This document shows, in pieces, positions 1-9,734 of a stretch of DNA of 50,490 nt. A program made the position numbers and the translations under genes. Location of the stretch: the NCBI GenBank assembly GCA_013822265.1, contig PNKD01000013.1:1-50490 (forward strand), written 5' to 3'. The notes below the pieces were generated by a model, which saw nothing but the letters and a program-made list of their open reading frames with translations, ran no database searches and was not told where the DNA came from. Source of the DNA: Leptothrix sp. (in: b-proteobacteria) (lineage in GTDB: Bacteria; Pseudomonadota; Gammaproteobacteria; Burkholderiales; Burkholderiaceae_C). Numbering within the stretch: the first letter of the stretch is position 1; each line of letters starts with the position of its first letter.

Positions 1-2
1 AG

Positions 3-245
3 GCGACGCTGTGCTTCATGGCGCTGATCCTGTGCCGAATGCTGTGACAGCGGCTCAAGTTGGCCAAGAGCGAACTCAGCCCCGGGCAGGCGCTGGCGCT
101 GTTGGGCCACATCCGGCGTCACGGCGTCAGCGTCAACCACGCCGCGTCGATGGCCGGCGCAAGCACCGTCAACACCGAGCAGGCCAAAGTGTTGGAGGCA
201 CTGAACGTCAAGAAGCCCGAAGCCAACGCTCAAGTGTCCCTGCTG
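3..245 (+). pseudogene. Decayed C-terminal fragment of an IS transposase (IS4/IS1634-like)
   Basis: Read in the frame starting at base 3, the translation begins ATLCFMALILCRML, meets a TGA stop at 45-47, and resumes with QRLKLAKSEL and a segment ending NVKKPEANAQVSLL. This resembles the extreme C-terminus of IS1634/IS4-type transposases as I remember the family. The TGA most simply replaces an arginine codon (CGA). The frame stays open after base 245 but no longer looks like transposase. The fragment starts outside the window, so how much of the element survives is unknown. It has no intact neighbouring transposase and is probably a dead remnant. The family assignment is from memory of sequence style, not a search. 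Confidence 0.6.
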
Positions 246-475
246 CAGCGGCAGCAGAAGGGGCTGCCTCTATGCAAATCAACCACTTACTGCGTTTGGT
301 GTCAAACTCGGGAGCCCACACCCATTCCTGCAATCTCAACCGCGCAGCCCAGCACGCAGGCCCCGATCGGTCACGCTCCCGAAGTCACCGGTCACGTTAG
401 CCGAAGTGCGCACGCCGAGCGCTCGAGACAACTGTCGGCCGCCAAACATGCGCATCTCCCGATGGCCAGGCTTCG
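246..475. other. Intergenic remnant region with a short direct repeat
   Basis: No convincing gene lies here. An eight-base word CGGTCACG occurs at 368-375 and again at 389-396, each followed by a similar CCGAAGT-type word, giving an imperfect direct repeat with a 21-base period. The stretch near 295-318 (TGTCAAACTCGGGAG) may be the outer end of the decayed insertion sequence, but its partner end is outside the window. Confidence 0.35.
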
Positions 476-1873
476 TCAGACAGGCACAAGGTCGAACGCC
501 ATGGTCAGTCGTGGATCCTCCCCGCTGAACGGCTCGGTTCCGTGCCACATGTAGGATGGGAAAAGCGCGACGAGCCCCGGCTCTGGCCGGATCCAGTGCT
601 CAGCGGACAAGCCTTCGGCGACGGCGAGGCCCGGCCGCCCGAACCGCAACCAGCCCTCGCGCCCACCGGCCCTGACTGCGCCGGGCACCTCGACATAACA
701 GGCTGAGGAGATCCAACCGTCCTGATGCACATGATCGACATGGTAGCCACCGGGGCGCAGCCACACTGACCAGCTTCCGGCAATCGCAGCGCGCCCCGTA
801 TTGCGTGAAGGAAGCGGCCCCTCTCCTTGCCCGATGTGCGTCAGATAGGCAGTGAGCGGCCCGGACAGTGCGTCCGGAAACGCCGCAATCGCCGGGCTCG
901 TACGGCGAAGCACATCCGGCAGCTGGCTGCCTTGCCGCAGCGAGTGGCCGAAGGGATGGGTCCGGAAGGGATGCGCCGCCCTCAGCTCGGCAGCGAGCGC
1001 AGCAACATAAACCTGCAGGTTGTCCCACCCCGGGGGCACGCTCAGCGGCCGCGCCTGGACGAACCGGCGGTAATCAAAGAGTGACCGATAGCGCAGATCG
1101 CCCGTCAGCCGCCATGTCGCGGCAAGCATCGCCAGCACATGCTGGTTGGCCGGAAATCGCCGCGAGAGCGGCTCGAGGATGTCCTGCGCACCAAGGGCAT
1201 CCCCGGCGGCGAGCCGTGCGCGAGCAAGCGCCTCGAGCGCGCCCGGTTCTACCGGCGCTTCCCTGACGCCCCGCTCAGCGAAGCTGAGTGCTGCAGCCGG
1301 TTCACCTGTCTCGGCCGCCAGGTGCGCCGCGTAGGCGAGTAGCGGCACCGGGCAGCCCGGCTCAGCCGCCCGCTCAGTCAGCGCAGCAAGGGCAGACGGC
1401 GCATCGCCCATGGATTCAAGCGCCTGCGCTTTGACCATGCAGAGCATGGGATCGGCGCCAGGCTTGCGCGCAGCCGCCTCCACGCCGCGCAGGGCCTCGA
1501 CCCGGTCGCCCGTGGTCATCCAGACCAGCTGTGCCGCCTCGAACTGAGCGGGCAGCTCGTTCGGCCGCCGTCGAAGCACTTCGCGATAGGCGCGCCGCGC
1601 CGCGTCCAGCTCTCCTCGCCCCAGCTCCGCACGGGCCAGCACGAGCCAAGTTTCCGGCGCGTCGAGCCCGGTCTTGAGTGCACGAGCGGCCATCTGGGCT
1701 GCTTCGGGATGATGGCCGAGATCACCCAGCAAGCCGGCGACGTTGTGCAGCGCGACACCGCTCGACGGGAAACGCAGGGCGGCCTGCCGGTAGAGGGAGA
1801 GCGCCTCGTCGATTCGCCCGGCGGCTCTAAGTTGGCCCGCCTCGCGGGTGAGGGAGTCGAGAGTTGCAAGCAT
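476..1873 (-). CDS. TPR protein with C-terminal putative 2OG-Fe(II) oxygenase domain
   Basis: A 465-residue protein whose first ~270 residues are tetratricopeptide-like helical repeats (for example AGRIDEALSLYRQAALRFP and ARRAYREVLRRRPNELPAQ). Its C-terminus resembles the putative 2-oxoglutarate/Fe(II) oxygenase family PF13759. Likely metal-ligand histidines are in GYHVDHVHQDGW and near the end in MWHGTEPFSG. Substrate unknown. Start chosen at ATG 1873, where TPR similarity begins; an in-frame GTG at 1933 would add 20 unremarkable residues. It lies downstream of a TonB-dependent receptor on the same strand, a pairing often seen in Gram-negative genomes, but an intrinsic terminator separates the two. 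It probably depends on read-through or its own promoter. Confidence 0.8.
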   Translation of the reverse strand: MLATLDSLTREAGQLRAAGRIDEALSLYRQAALRFPSSGVALHNVAGLLGDLGHHPEAAQMAARALKTGLDAPETWLVLARAELGRGELDAARRAYREVLRRRPNELPAQFEAAQLVWMTTGDRVEALRGVEAAARKPGADPMLCMVKAQALESMGDAPSALAALTERAAEPGCPVPLLAYAAHLAAETGEPAAALSFAERGVREAPVEPGALEALARARLAAGDALGAQDILEPLSRRFPANQHVLAMLAATWRLTGDLRYRSLFDYRRFVQARPLSVPPGWDNLQVYVAALAAELRAAHPFRTHPFGHSLRQGSQLPDVLRRTSPAIAAFPDALSGPLTAYLTHIGQGEGPLPSRNTGRAAIAGSWSVWLRPGGYHVDHVHQDGWISSACYVEVPGAVRAGGREGWLRFGRPGLAVAEGLSAEHWIRPEPGLVALFPSYMWHGTEPFSGEDPRLTMAFDLVPV

Positions 1874-2035
1874 GGCCAGCCCTGCGCCGTCACGGCCTTC
1901 GTCGGCCCTTGCACTTGATGGGCAACGAAACACCCCTTGTTGAGACGGTGAACGCCTGCGGCCACCGATCTGTCTGCGACTTCAAAGCTTGATCCTGAAT
2001 TCGCACTGTTCCAAATCAGCAGGCTGGATGTTCAT

Positions 2036-2074
2036 AAAAAGACAATGGCGGCGGGCCTTGCGGACCGCCGCCAT
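2036..2074 (-). terminator. Intrinsic terminator after the TonB-dependent receptor gene
   Basis: Bases 2045-2054 (ATGGCGGCGG) pair perfectly with 2065-2074 (CCGCCGCCAT), giving a 10-bp GC-rich stem with a 10-base loop. On the minus strand the stem is followed by TTGTCTTTTTATG, a U-tract. It lies 36 bases past the receptor stop codon. The rest of the 1874-2109 gap shows no gene. Confidence 0.85.
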
Positions 2075-2109
2075 ACATCACGATGGGTGACGATATCTAT
2101 CTATCGAGA

Positions 2110-4992
2110 TCAAAAGCGGGCGTTCAGTGCGATGGTGTAGCGCCGCCCAAGGACATCAAACGTCGACGGATCAGTGTTGGCCTGAATGTTGGGCGTGTAG
2201 ATCCTCGGCTGTTGATCAGTCAGGTTCGCCACCCCGGCGCGCAGCGTAATGGCCTTGGTAACAGCGTAGCTCGCCGCCAAGTCGTGATACCAAGTCGCCG
2301 CGGTACCCGTGTTGGACACCGGCGACCCACCCGTGACCGTGTTCGCGTGAACCATCTTGTCGATCCAACGGTTGCTCAGTTGCACGTTCAGTCCGCCGTA
2401 TGTGTACGAGGTGGTCACATTCAGGCGCCACTTGGGTGCGGCGGAGCCGGTTCCCGACCCGATGGTGCCAGCAAAGTCATTGACCGGGTCGACCGAAGTG
2501 GTCTGCGACTCGTTCTTCTCGAGCCAAGTCGCGGCGACGTTAAACCGCAGCGAGCCGAGTCGTTCGAGGTTCAGGTTGTAGTCGAGGCCAATATCGACGC
2601 CCGAAACCTTGTTGAACGCCTGATTGCGCGAGAGTTGCTGCAAGGCGATCACGCCGCCATTATTCGCATCGCGCTTGAAGAGTTGGCACCACTGATTGGT
2701 CGGGCTGAACGTGGGGTTCGCGCCATCGCGGTTGTAGCAGCGTTGAACGATCGTCGTTGCATTGACCGCTCCGATCACCTCTTTCAGGTCGATGGCCCAA
2801 TAGTCGATCGTTGCCGTTAGATTCTTGACGGGTTGCAGCACGAAACCTGCTGTGAACGATTCTGACTTCTCGGGACTCAGACTCGGATTTCCGCCGACGA
2901 TGCCGGTTGCCTGGCCAGAGGGTTGGACATAGGTTGCGCCACCAGCTACTGCGGACTGCCCCGCACACAGCGACTGCACTGCAGCAGCGCTCGGGCCGTT
3001 ACGATAGGTTGCGGCGATTGCACCCGTCGTGTTGCAGGGGTCTGAGTTGGTGAAGGTCGGGAAGTTGTTCAGTTGAGGCGCAAAGAGCTCGTTGACGTTT
3101 GGAGCCCGGATGGCCGACTGAACACCGCCACGAAAACGGACCATGTCGGTCAGGGTCCAATCCAGAGTCGCCTTGTAGCTGGAATCACGCCCGGAGATGT
3201 TGCTGTCCGTCACACGCGCGCCTACGGTGGCAGACAGCTTCTTTGCCAGAGGCTGATTGCGAAGGATGGGGATCACGGCTTCAGCGAAGAAGTCCTTGAA
3301 GCTCAGATCGCCCTTCACAGGCAGCTGTTCGTTGAAGCCAACGACCTGTCCTGGCTGCAAGCCGGAGTCCGGCTGGAAGTCGAACGTGAGATCGCGGTAG
3401 GACGCCCCGAAGACGGCATCCACGGTACCCGCCGGCAACTTCACAACCGGCCCTGAGACGGTCCCTTCGACCACACGCTGAACGACGGTTGTCAGGTTCT
3501 TTGCCTTCAGGCCGATGAATGCCGAGCACGCATCGGAAAGCGGGCTGGGACCGAACGGGTTGAACCCTCCTGCGCACAGTGAAACGCCGCCATCGGCTGC
3601 ATCGAGCAACTGTTGAAAGCGCGGTACGCGCACGTTGCCGCCCTGAATCTCGTTTTGAACGGCACGACCATAGGTCGCGTACACATCGTAGGTCCAAGAA
3701 TCGAGCAGGCCCAGGTCGCCCGTCGCGCCAGCGACTCCTTGCCAGACATCGTGCGTGTTGGAGCCCGTGCGCCCCCCGAGAGCGCTGAACCGCTTGCTGA
3801 AGGAGACAGCCGACGTTGGATTTGTCCGGGAAGCCAGCAAACCCCGGGCCTCGCTACTCCAGAACGGATTGGTAACTGGCACCGTGAAGCCCCCGCCCGG
3901 CGTGGCCGCCAATTCCTGGAGAGCGTTGTAGTTGGTGAACTGGAACGAAGCGTACGGCCTGAAGTTCTTGTTGACTTCGTAGTCCAGGCTCGAATAGATC
4001 GACCAGCGCTCCATTGGCAGGACAAGGATGTTGTCCGGCTCGAAGTTGTAGGAGAAGGAATCCGGGAAAAACGCCCTGGCGATAGCACTCTCAGGCCCGC
4101 GGTAATTGACGACGTCCCGGGTGGCTGAACCGTCCACGCCCGTGCAGAACAGCGTTCCATCCGGATTGAACCCGAATCCGCGGGCGCCCCCGTTCGTGTC
4201 GCACTTGTCGGCGCCAAAGATGGCATCGACCGCAGCCTGCGTCGGCAGGTTGGTTCCGAGCGAGATCGAGCCGCCCGGAAAGATACCGGTAGCGTTAGAG
4301 GCCTGGGCCGAAAAGTTCCGTGCACCCTTGTAAATGGCGTCGCGCTTGAAGTAACCCGCGCCGAAAACCGCCGAGCCGCGCCCGCCGTCGAATCCTCCGC
4401 CCAGCGTCAGAGACGCCGAAGTCTCCTTGCCGTCGTTGCGTTCGGTTTGACGGGTTTGGACGTCGAATTCGAAACCCCTGAAGTTCTTCTTCATGATGAA
4501 GTTGACGACGCCCGAAACGGCGTCCGCACCATAGGCCGTCGCGGCGCCACCGGTAATCACTTCAACTCGCTCGATCAGTGAGATCGGGATGGTGTTCGTG
4601 TCAACCGTGCCGCCACCGGTCGATCCCATGGCACGGCGGCCATTGATCAGCACAAGATTCCGTCCAGAGCCAAGTCCGCGCAGGTCGAGGAACGCGCGAC
4701 CATTGGACGACGGATTGTTGGATTGCGAACTCACTCCCGCCGTGATCTGCGGCAGGGTATTGAGGAACTGCTCGACAGTCACGTAACCGCTGTTCTGGAG
4801 CTGCTCGGCGGTCACCGTCACTATCGGGCTTTCCGCCAAAGCGTCGATGCGCGCGATGCGTGAGCCAGTCACGACTATGGACTGCGCAGAGGGGCTGGTG
4901 GCCTGCTGCGCGTACGACGGCGCCGTACTCAGCGCCATCGTGCCACCCAGCGCCACTAGGACGCCGGTGCTGATTTTCGTCTTCTTGAACAT
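2110..4992 (-). CDS. TonB-dependent outer-membrane receptor
   Basis: A 960-residue outer-membrane beta-barrel receptor that would import a ligand using TonB energy. The N-terminus is a clear Sec signal peptide (MFKKTKISTGVLVALGG, cleavage after SYA-QQ). A TonB-box-like stretch (SIVVTGSRI) leads into a plug domain (VTVEQFLNTLPQI, with RNLVLINGRR). The remainder is the barrel, ending in an aromatic residue (LNARF), as expected for BAM recognition. ATG at 4992 is preceded by CAGGAG ten bases upstream, a good ribosome site. The ligand cannot be told from sequence: the TPR-oxygenase neighbour is a common companion but does not define it, and there is no siderophore gene nearby. Length and architecture match the larger receptors of Proteobacteria. 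Confidence 0.95.
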   Translation of the reverse strand: MFKKTKISTGVLVALGGTMALSTAPSYAQQATSPSAQSIVVTGSRIARIDALAESPIVTVTAEQLQNSGYVTVEQFLNTLPQITAGVSSQSNNPSSNGRAFLDLRGLGSGRNLVLINGRRAMGSTGGGTVDTNTIPISLIERVEVITGGAATAYGADAVSGVVNFIMKKNFRGFEFDVQTRQTERNDGKETSASLTLGGGFDGGRGSAVFGAGYFKRDAIYKGARNFSAQASNATGIFPGGSISLGTNLPTQAAVDAIFGADKCDTNGGARGFGFNPDGTLFCTGVDGSATRDVVNYRGPESAIARAFFPDSFSYNFEPDNILVLPMERWSIYSSLDYEVNKNFRPYASFQFTNYNALQELAATPGGGFTVPVTNPFWSSEARGLLASRTNPTSAVSFSKRFSALGGRTGSNTHDVWQGVAGATGDLGLLDSWTYDVYATYGRAVQNEIQGGNVRVPRFQQLLDAADGGVSLCAGGFNPFGPSPLSDACSAFIGLKAKNLTTVVQRVVEGTVSGPVVKLPAGTVDAVFGASYRDLTFDFQPDSGLQPGQVVGFNEQLPVKGDLSFKDFFAEAVIPILRNQPLAKKLSATVGARVTDSNISGRDSSYKATLDWTLTDMVRFRGGVQSAIRAPNVNELFAPQLNNFPTFTNSDPCNTTGAIAATYRNGPSAAAVQSLCAGQSAVAGGATYVQPSGQATGIVGGNPSLSPEKSESFTAGFVLQPVKNLTATIDYWAIDLKEVIGAVNATTIVQRCYNRDGANPTFSPTNQWCQLFKRDANNGGVIALQQLSRNQAFNKVSGVDIGLDYNLNLERLGSLRFNVAATWLEKNESQTTSVDPVNDFAGTIGSGTGSAAPKWRLNVTTSYTYGGLNVQLSNRWIDKMVHANTVTGGSPVSNTGTAATWYHDLAASYAVTKAITLRAGVANLTDQQPRIYTPNIQANTDPSTFDVLGRRYTIALNARF

Positions 4993-5217
4993 GTGAATCG
5001 AACTCCTGATGTAGAGATTGCCCAGTCAATTCACTCGCCGCCGCATTGCCTCAGGCGCCTGGTGGGGCGATCCTGTCGCTCGGGCTGGCATCGTGTGAAT
5101 CGATTTTTACGGCAAGCACGCAGCGTGCCTCTCCGTAACGGCCCGCGAATGGGTGCCGCAGCGACGTCAAGACCTCGGTCCGCGCAAGGCCGACAAGTGG
5201 CTGTTGCACTGAAACTT

Positions 5218-5246
5218 CTTAAAATTCAACGACTTGCAGCAGTCAA
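5218..5246 (-). promoter_or_regulatory. Candidate sigma-70 promoter of the receptor gene (gap 4993-5386)
   Basis: On the minus strand TTGACT (5246-5241) is followed after 17 bases by TTTAAG (5223-5218), within an AT-richer patch of otherwise GC-rich DNA. It would give an untranslated leader of roughly 215 bases. An inverted repeat TCAAG/CTTGA (5243-5247 and 5254-5258) overlaps the -35 hexamer and could be an operator. The 394-base gap holds no gene. A perfect 12-base palindrome, CGTGGCGCCACG, sits at 5347-5358 just past the ABC gene, with no U-tract. Confidence 0.5.
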
Positions 5247-5386
5247 GTTTTCTCTTGAAGAGACGCGCATCAGGGTTACCACCAGACCCGTTCAGGACCG
5301 ATGCCGTTGGCGTGGCGCAACACATTGGGGAGAGGTGAGGCACAGTCGTGGCGCCACGGCCGCAGCCGCGTCGCGCTGCCAGCGCC

Positions 5387-7258
<1,872 letters not shown>

Positions 7259-7259
7259 C

Positions 7260-8708
7260 TCAGGTGGGCTTTCGCGGGCGCACGATGCGCCGGCTGCGCA
7301 CCACCGCCGCGCGCGGGTCGAAGGCGTCTCGCACGCCGTCGGCAAAGAGGTTGGCCGCCAGCACCAGCGTCACCATGAAGCCGAAGGCGGCGGCGAAGCT
7401 CCACCACACCACGGGGTCGCGGCTCATTTCGCTGCGCGCCAGGTTGATCATGCCGCCGAAGCTGTTCATCGCCGGGTCGACGCCCACGCCGACGTAGGAC
7501 AGCACGGCCTCGTAGAGGATCAACGCGCTGAACTCGAGCACGGTGACGATGAGCATCAGGTGCGCGACGTTGGGGAAGATGTGCCGCACCATGATGCGCG
7601 CGTGGCCGACGCCGAAGGCGCTGGCCGCCTGCACGTAGTCGAGCTCGCGCAGCTTCAGCGTCTCGGCGCGCAGCAGCCGGCACAGGCCGGCCCAGCCCGT
7701 CAGGCCGAGCACGGCGCACAGCAGGAAGAGCTTGAGGTCCGAGCGCTCGGCGCCGGTCTCGAACAGCCCCGGGTTCTTGTCGAGGAAGACCTGCACCATC
7801 AGCACGCAGGCGGCGATGAGCAGCACGTTGGGCACCGAGCTGAGCACGGTGTAGACGTACTGGATGATCTCGTCGGCCCAACCTCGGAAGTAGCCCGCCA
7901 CGATGCCCAGCACCACCGCCAGCGGCAGCGTGGCGACGGTGGCCAACGTGCCGATGACGAAGGCCGTGCGTATGCTCTTGAGCGACTGGTAGAGCACGTC
8001 GTTGCCGGTGAGGTCGGTGCCCAGCAGGTGGTAGGGCCCCGACAGCGCCGCGGCCGGCCCGGCGACCAGGCAGACGGCGGCCAGCGTGGCCAGCGCCACG
8101 TGCCAGGGCACGGCCGTCTGGCGGCGGCGGATGCGGCCCCAGGTGGTGGCCACGGGCTGGCGCATGCAGCGCGCCAGCGCCGCCACACCCAGGCCGCCCA
8201 GCACCAGCGCCGCCAGCGCGCCCCAGAGCAGCCCGCGGCCCGCGCGCGCGGCGAGATCGGGCAGCCACTGCACGGCCGGGTCGCCCAGGTGCGCGCCGCC
8301 GAACTGCAGCCGCGGCGCCACGCGCCGCACCTCGCCGTCGACCACCAGCGACTCTTTGGTGAAACCGAGGTAGGACAGCGGCCGCGAGTAGGTGCTCTCG
8401 CGCGCTGCGACGAGATCGCCCAGCAGGTCGTCGAGCAGCGAGCGCGTGCGCGCCTCGTAGGCCGGCGCGGCGTCGAGCGCGCCCGCCGCCGGCGGCAGGC
8501 GGGCGCGGTAATGCACGCTGTCCAGCAGCGTCACGCCCAGGCACAGCAGCAACACCAGTGATGAAACCAGCGCCGGCGCGTCGCGGAACACGCGGCCCCA
8601 GTGGGCCGCCAGTTGCGGCTTGCGCAGCACCATCACCACGTAGGCCGCCAGCGCGGCCACCAGCAGCCAGAGGCTGGCGTCGGTCCACAAGAGCACGAAC
8701 TTGGGCAT
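7260..8708 (-). CDS. yejE: Peptide ABC transporter permease (YejE-like)
   Basis: A 482-residue inner-membrane permease. An N-terminal membrane segment and a second one (SSLVLLLCLGVTLLD) flank a longer periplasmic region. The C-terminal binding-protein-dependent transport domain carries the EAA-type loop (YVQAASAFGVGHARIMVRH) that docks on the ATPase. Length and plan are closer to YejE than to the shorter DppC/OppC, because of the additional N-terminal region. It lies between the partner permease (22 bases upstream) and the ATPase (directly abutting downstream), so the transporter is co-expressed. Confidence 0.93.
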   Translation of the reverse strand: MPKFVLLWTDASLWLLVAALAAYVVMVLRKPQLAAHWGRVFRDAPALVSSLVLLLCLGVTLLDSVHYRARLPPAAGALDAAPAYEARTRSLLDDLLGDLVAARESTYSRPLSYLGFTKESLVVDGEVRRVAPRLQFGGAHLGDPAVQWLPDLAARAGRGLLWGALAALVLGGLGVAALARCMRQPVATTWGRIRRRQTAVPWHVALATLAAVCLVAGPAAALSGPYHLLGTDLTGNDVLYQSLKSIRTAFVIGTLATVATLPLAVVLGIVAGYFRGWADEIIQYVYTVLSSVPNVLLIAACVLMVQVFLDKNPGLFETGAERSDLKLFLLCAVLGLTGWAGLCRLLRAETLKLRELDYVQAASAFGVGHARIMVRHIFPNVAHLMLIVTVLEFSALILYEAVLSYVGVGVDPAMNSFGGMINLARSEMSRDPVVWWSFAAAFGFMVTLVLAANLFADGVRDAFDPRAAVVRSRRIVRPRKPT

Positions 8709-8730
8709 CAGTGCATCCAGGCGCGGTGGC

Positions 8731-9714
8731 TCAAGCCAACCTCACCCGGGGGTCGACCCAGGTGTAGGCGACGTCGATCAGCACGTAGGTGGCGATGTAC
8801 AGCAGCGAGCCGACGAAGACCATGCTGCGCACGACGGCGAAGTCCTGCCGGCCGATGGCCTCGATGACGTAGGCGCCCAGCCCGGGCAGGCCGAAGAAGC
8901 TCTCGAACACCAGGCTGCCGAGAAAGACATAGGGCAGGTAGCTGCCGGCGCTGGTGACGATGGGGATGAGCGCATTGCGCAGCACGTGGCGGTAGAGCAC
9001 CAGCTGTTCCGACAGCCCCTTGGCGCGCGCGGTGCGCACGTAGTCCTTGGCCATCTCTTCCAGGAACATCGCGCGGTACAGCCGCGCTTCGCCGCCCAGG
9101 CGCGCGAGCAGGCTCAGGCCAATGGGCAGCACCAGGAACTTCACCGCATCGAGCCCCGGCGCGTAGCCCGAGATCGGCGCCAGCTTGAGCACACGCGAGA
9201 ACAGGAACTGGCCGACGATGATGTAGAAGAGACTGCTGATCGACAGCATCAGCACGCAGGCCACCACGCCCCAGAAGTCGAACCGCGAGCGGCGGAACAT
9301 CACCAGCAGCACCGCCAACGCCGTGCTCGCGATGACCTGCAGGATGAACAGCGGCAGCGCCATCTGCAGGCTGACCACCATGCGCGACGCCACCTCGTGG
9401 CCGATGTCGCCGGCGCTCTCGCTGTCGGCGCGGCCGAACTTCAAGGCGAACAGCGACACCGAGCGCTCCCAGAAGATGGTCTCGGTGAGCTTCTCGCCGC
9501 CTGGCCTGTCGGCGGCGAAGTACAGCGGCTTGTCGTAGCCGCGCTCGGCCTTCCACTTCTCTATCGACTCCTGGCTCACGCGCTTGCCGCCGAGGTTCAG
9601 CCGCGCCATGTCGTCGGGCGTGTTGAGGGTGAAGAAGAGCATGAAGGTGAGCAGGTTCACCCCCAGCAGCACGAGCACGGCGTTGATGACGCGGCGGGTC
9701 AGGTAGTTGAACAT
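8731..9714 (-). CDS. yejB: Peptide ABC transporter permease (YejB-like)
   Basis: A 327-residue inner-membrane permease. It begins with the family-typical MFNYLTRRVINAVLVLLGVN and has about six hydrophobic segments. The EAA loop YVRTARAKGLSEQLVLYRH sits in the C-terminal half. The region between the first two membrane segments holds the extended periplasmic loop (ARLNLGGKRVSQESIEKW) seen in YejB-type proteins. ATG 9714 was selected because translation upstream has no permease character. It lies 20 bases after the binding-protein gene and 22 bases before the second permease gene. Confidence 0.93.
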   Translation of the reverse strand: MFNYLTRRVINAVLVLLGVNLLTFMLFFTLNTPDDMARLNLGGKRVSQESIEKWKAERGYDKPLYFAADRPGGEKLTETIFWERSVSLFALKFGRADSESAGDIGHEVASRMVVSLQMALPLFILQVIASTALAVLLVMFRRSRFDFWGVVACVLMLSISSLFYIIVGQFLFSRVLKLAPISGYAPGLDAVKFLVLPIGLSLLARLGGEARLYRAMFLEEMAKDYVRTARAKGLSEQLVLYRHVLRNALIPIVTSAGSYLPYVFLGSLVFESFFGLPGLGAYVIEAIGRQDFAVVRSMVFVGSLLYIATYVLIDVAYTWVDPRVRLA

Positions 9715-9734
9715 CGCGTTGCGTTCTCGGCGGC

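Noticed and set aside
5347..5358. Palindrome CGTGGCGCCACG as terminator of the Yej operon
   Set aside because: It has no loop and no U-tract, so it is not a convincing intrinsic terminator.
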